DNA of 64,000 bases from Pandoraea pnomenusa (GTDB lineage Bacteria; Pseudomonadota; Gammaproteobacteria; Burkholderiales; Burkholderiaceae), in the NCBI RefSeq assembly GCF_000767615.3, contig NZ_CP009553.3:930001-994000 (forward strand), in the 5' to 3' direction. The notes under the pieces were generated by a model. That model was not told the DNA's origin. It made no database searches and saw only the letters and a list, made by a program, of their open reading frames with translations. Shown here piece after piece: positions 62,892 to 64,000 of this stretch (its first letter is position 1; every line of letters begins with the position of its first letter). The position numbers and the translations under genes are program-made.

Positions 62892-63608
62892 TTACTGGCT
62901 GAGGAACAGGAAAATCGCGGGACGTTTGTGGAGCTCGACGCTCGCGTGAGGCCAGCCCTTGACCTGGTGCGTCACGATCTGCTCGGCCTCTTGCGTGACA
63001 TCGACCGCAACGCAGAGCAGGGTGGTCGCGTCGCAATGCTGCAGCAGGGCGTCGAGCATGGCCTTGTTGCGGTAGGGTGTCTCAATGAAGATCTGCGTTT
63101 GCTTTTCCTTGCGCGAACGTTGCTCGAGTTCGCGCAGCCGCCTGGCGCGCTCGCCGGCGTCGGTCGGCAGGTAACCGTGGAAGGCGAAACTCTGGCCGTT
63201 CAGGCCGCTGGCCATCAGCGCCAGAAGAATCGAGCTCGGGCCGACGAACGGCACGACGCGCACGCCTTTTTCATGGGCGCGTCGAACCAGCAATGCGCCC
63301 GGGTCGGCGACGGCCGGGCATCCGGCTTCGGATACGAGGCCGCCGTCCGCGCCGGCGAGAATGGGGGCGAGAAGGGCATCGACGGCAGCGGCCGGCGTGT
63401 TGACATTCAGTTCGCGGATATCGATTTCCTGGATCGGTGTGCTCACCCCCACCAGCTTCAGGAATGCGCGCGTGCTCTTGGCCTGTTCGCCGACGAAGTA
63501 CTTCAGATGTGCCGTGACCGCTCGCACTTCTTCCGGGAGTACCGCCGGCAGGCCACCGCGCGTGTTGGTCCCGAGTGTGTTGGGAATCAGATACAGCGTG
63601 CCGCTCAT
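62892..63608 (-). CDS. SAM-dependent methyltransferase, RsmI-like (tetrapyrrole methylase fold)
   Basis: A 238-residue protein. The opening GTLYLIPNTLGTNTRGGLPA, then GLVSEAGCPAVADPGALLVR (the SEAGCPxxADPG motif) and FVGPSSILLALMASGLNG, mark the RsmI/YraL family, which methylates 16S rRNA. It differs from canonical RsmI and may be the shorter paralogue seen in this group, so rRNA as substrate is likely but unproven. Its ATG overlaps the maf stop (ATGA). Confidence 0.85.
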   Translation of the reverse strand: MSGTLYLIPNTLGTNTRGGLPAVLPEEVRAVTAHLKYFVGEQAKSTRAFLKLVGVSTPIQEIDIRELNVNTPAAAVDALLAPILAGADGGLVSEAGCPAVADPGALLVRRAHEKGVRVVPFVGPSSILLALMASGLNGQSFAFHGYLPTDAGERARRLRELEQRSRKEKQTQIFIETPYRNKAMLDALLQHCDATTLLCVAVDVTQEAEQIVTHQVKGWPHASVELHKRPAIFLFLSQ

Positions 63609-64000
63609 GCCGCGCTCCCCGCAAGGGCTGGGGCTGCGCCCGGGAGCGCGATTCCCGCGCGCATGAGCATCGACGTCAGCGCAATGAGTGGCAGGCCGAT
63701 CAGCGCGGTCGGGTCGTCATTCTCGATCGACTCGAGCAGCATGATGCCGAGTCCCTCGGACTTGGCGCTGCCGGCGCAATCGTAGGGGGTCTCCGCGTGG
63801 AGATACGCGGCCAGCACGGTGTCAGGCAGGTCGCGGAACTTCACCCGTGTCACGACGTCTGTGGCCTGGGTCTCGCCGTTGCGTGCGTCATAGACGCAAA
63901 GGGCGGAGTGGAATTCGACCATCTTGCCGCGCATGTCACGTAGCTGTGCCATGGCGTTCTCGAAGTTGCCGGGTTTGCCGATCTGGCGGCCTTCGAAGGT
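63605..64000 (-). CDS. maf: Maf-like nucleotide pyrophosphatase (partial, 5' end outside the window)
   Basis: The C-terminal 131 residues are visible; the reading frame continues past position 64000 (it opens TFEGRQIGKPGNFENAMAQL). RTV/VVTRVKFRDLPDTVLAAYLH, YDCAGSAKSEGLGIMLLES and DDPTALIGLPLIALTSML are the Maf/YceF conserved C-terminal blocks. YceF-type enzymes hydrolyse 7-methyl-GTP. It overlaps the methyltransferase gene by 4 bp, so the two are co-transcribed. Confidence 0.9.
   Translation of the reverse strand, partial: TFEGRQIGKPGNFENAMAQLRDMRGKMVEFHSALCVYDARNGETQATDVVTRVKFRDLPDTVLAAYLHAETPYDCAGSAKSEGLGIMLLESIENDDPTALIGLPLIALTSMLMRAGIALPGAAPALAGSAA

Overview
The window is GC-rich, densely coded bacterial chromosome. 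Gene content and layout point to a Gram-negative beta-proteobacterium of the Burkholderiales, most likely Pandoraea or a close relative. That placement is inferred from protein resemblance and gene sets (glcDEF with a FadR-type regulator, OxlT-type carriers, opgGH, rne beside Mo-cofactor genes, maf/rsmI-like/sppA/HAD/rluC) and not from a search. I see no phage, plasmid, insertion sequence or CRISPR array. It reads as core chromosome with transport and regulatory modules between housekeeping blocks.

Layout. 0-3.3 kb: a small membrane protein, a GT2 glycosyltransferase next to an O-antigen-ligase-type protein, and two small hypotheticals. 3.6-6.8 kb: a LysR regulator, an EthD/DUF4286-like protein and an MHS-type carrier. 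6.9-12.2 kb (minus): a divergent MurA paralogue, then a REC-AraC response regulator overlapping a large 7TM-DISM hybrid histidine kinase by ATGA. 12.5-18 kb: a FadR-type GntR regulator divergent from a tightly overlapping operon (DUF3311, Na+/solute symporter, cytosine-deaminase-like amidohydrolase, CynX-like MFS), with an 18-bp palindrome between. 18.2-22.6 kb: an alpha/beta hydrolase, a MATE pump and a LysR/LysE pair of unusual base composition with a G-quadruplex-prone spacer. 23-27.2 kb: opgG and opgH for periplasmic glucans. 27.3-34.7 kb: an NlpD-like lipoprotein, a cold-shock gene with a consensus promoter and long leader, an RhtB/LysE exporter, a YcgR flagellar brake, a CNNM/CBS protein, LysR, YgiD-type dioxygenase and DoxX.

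34.9-42.5 kb is a two-carbon-acid region: glcDEF (glycolate oxidase), divergent glcC with a palindromic operator, a 1.2-kb stretch without convincing genes, and an oxalate/formate-type antiporter. 42.7-43.4 kb has two tRNA-Asn(GTT) genes, each with its own terminator, and fdxA. 43.6-50 kb: pncB, a LUD (LutC-type) protein, a CitMHS-type antiporter with a 16-bp palindrome upstream, a GhrB-like 2-hydroxyacid dehydrogenase and rmuC. 50.1-55.2 kb (minus): GNAT, a small membrane protein, and Mo-cofactor genes moeA, mobA and moaA interrupted by one exported hypothetical. 55.5-64 kb: rne with a cUUCGg terminator, divergent rluC in an overlapping chain with a HAD phosphatase and a Rieske protein, then sppA, and convergent rsmI-like and maf genes; maf runs off the window.

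Recurrent themes are start/stop overlaps (ATGA or GTGA) at many operon junctions, and tandem repeats with a 9-bp period at unrelated loci. The repeats lie in the kinase N-terminus, upstream of the MurA paralogue, in the GlcE N-terminus and just after rmuC. Proteins were identified by reading translations for motifs; no database comparison was possible.
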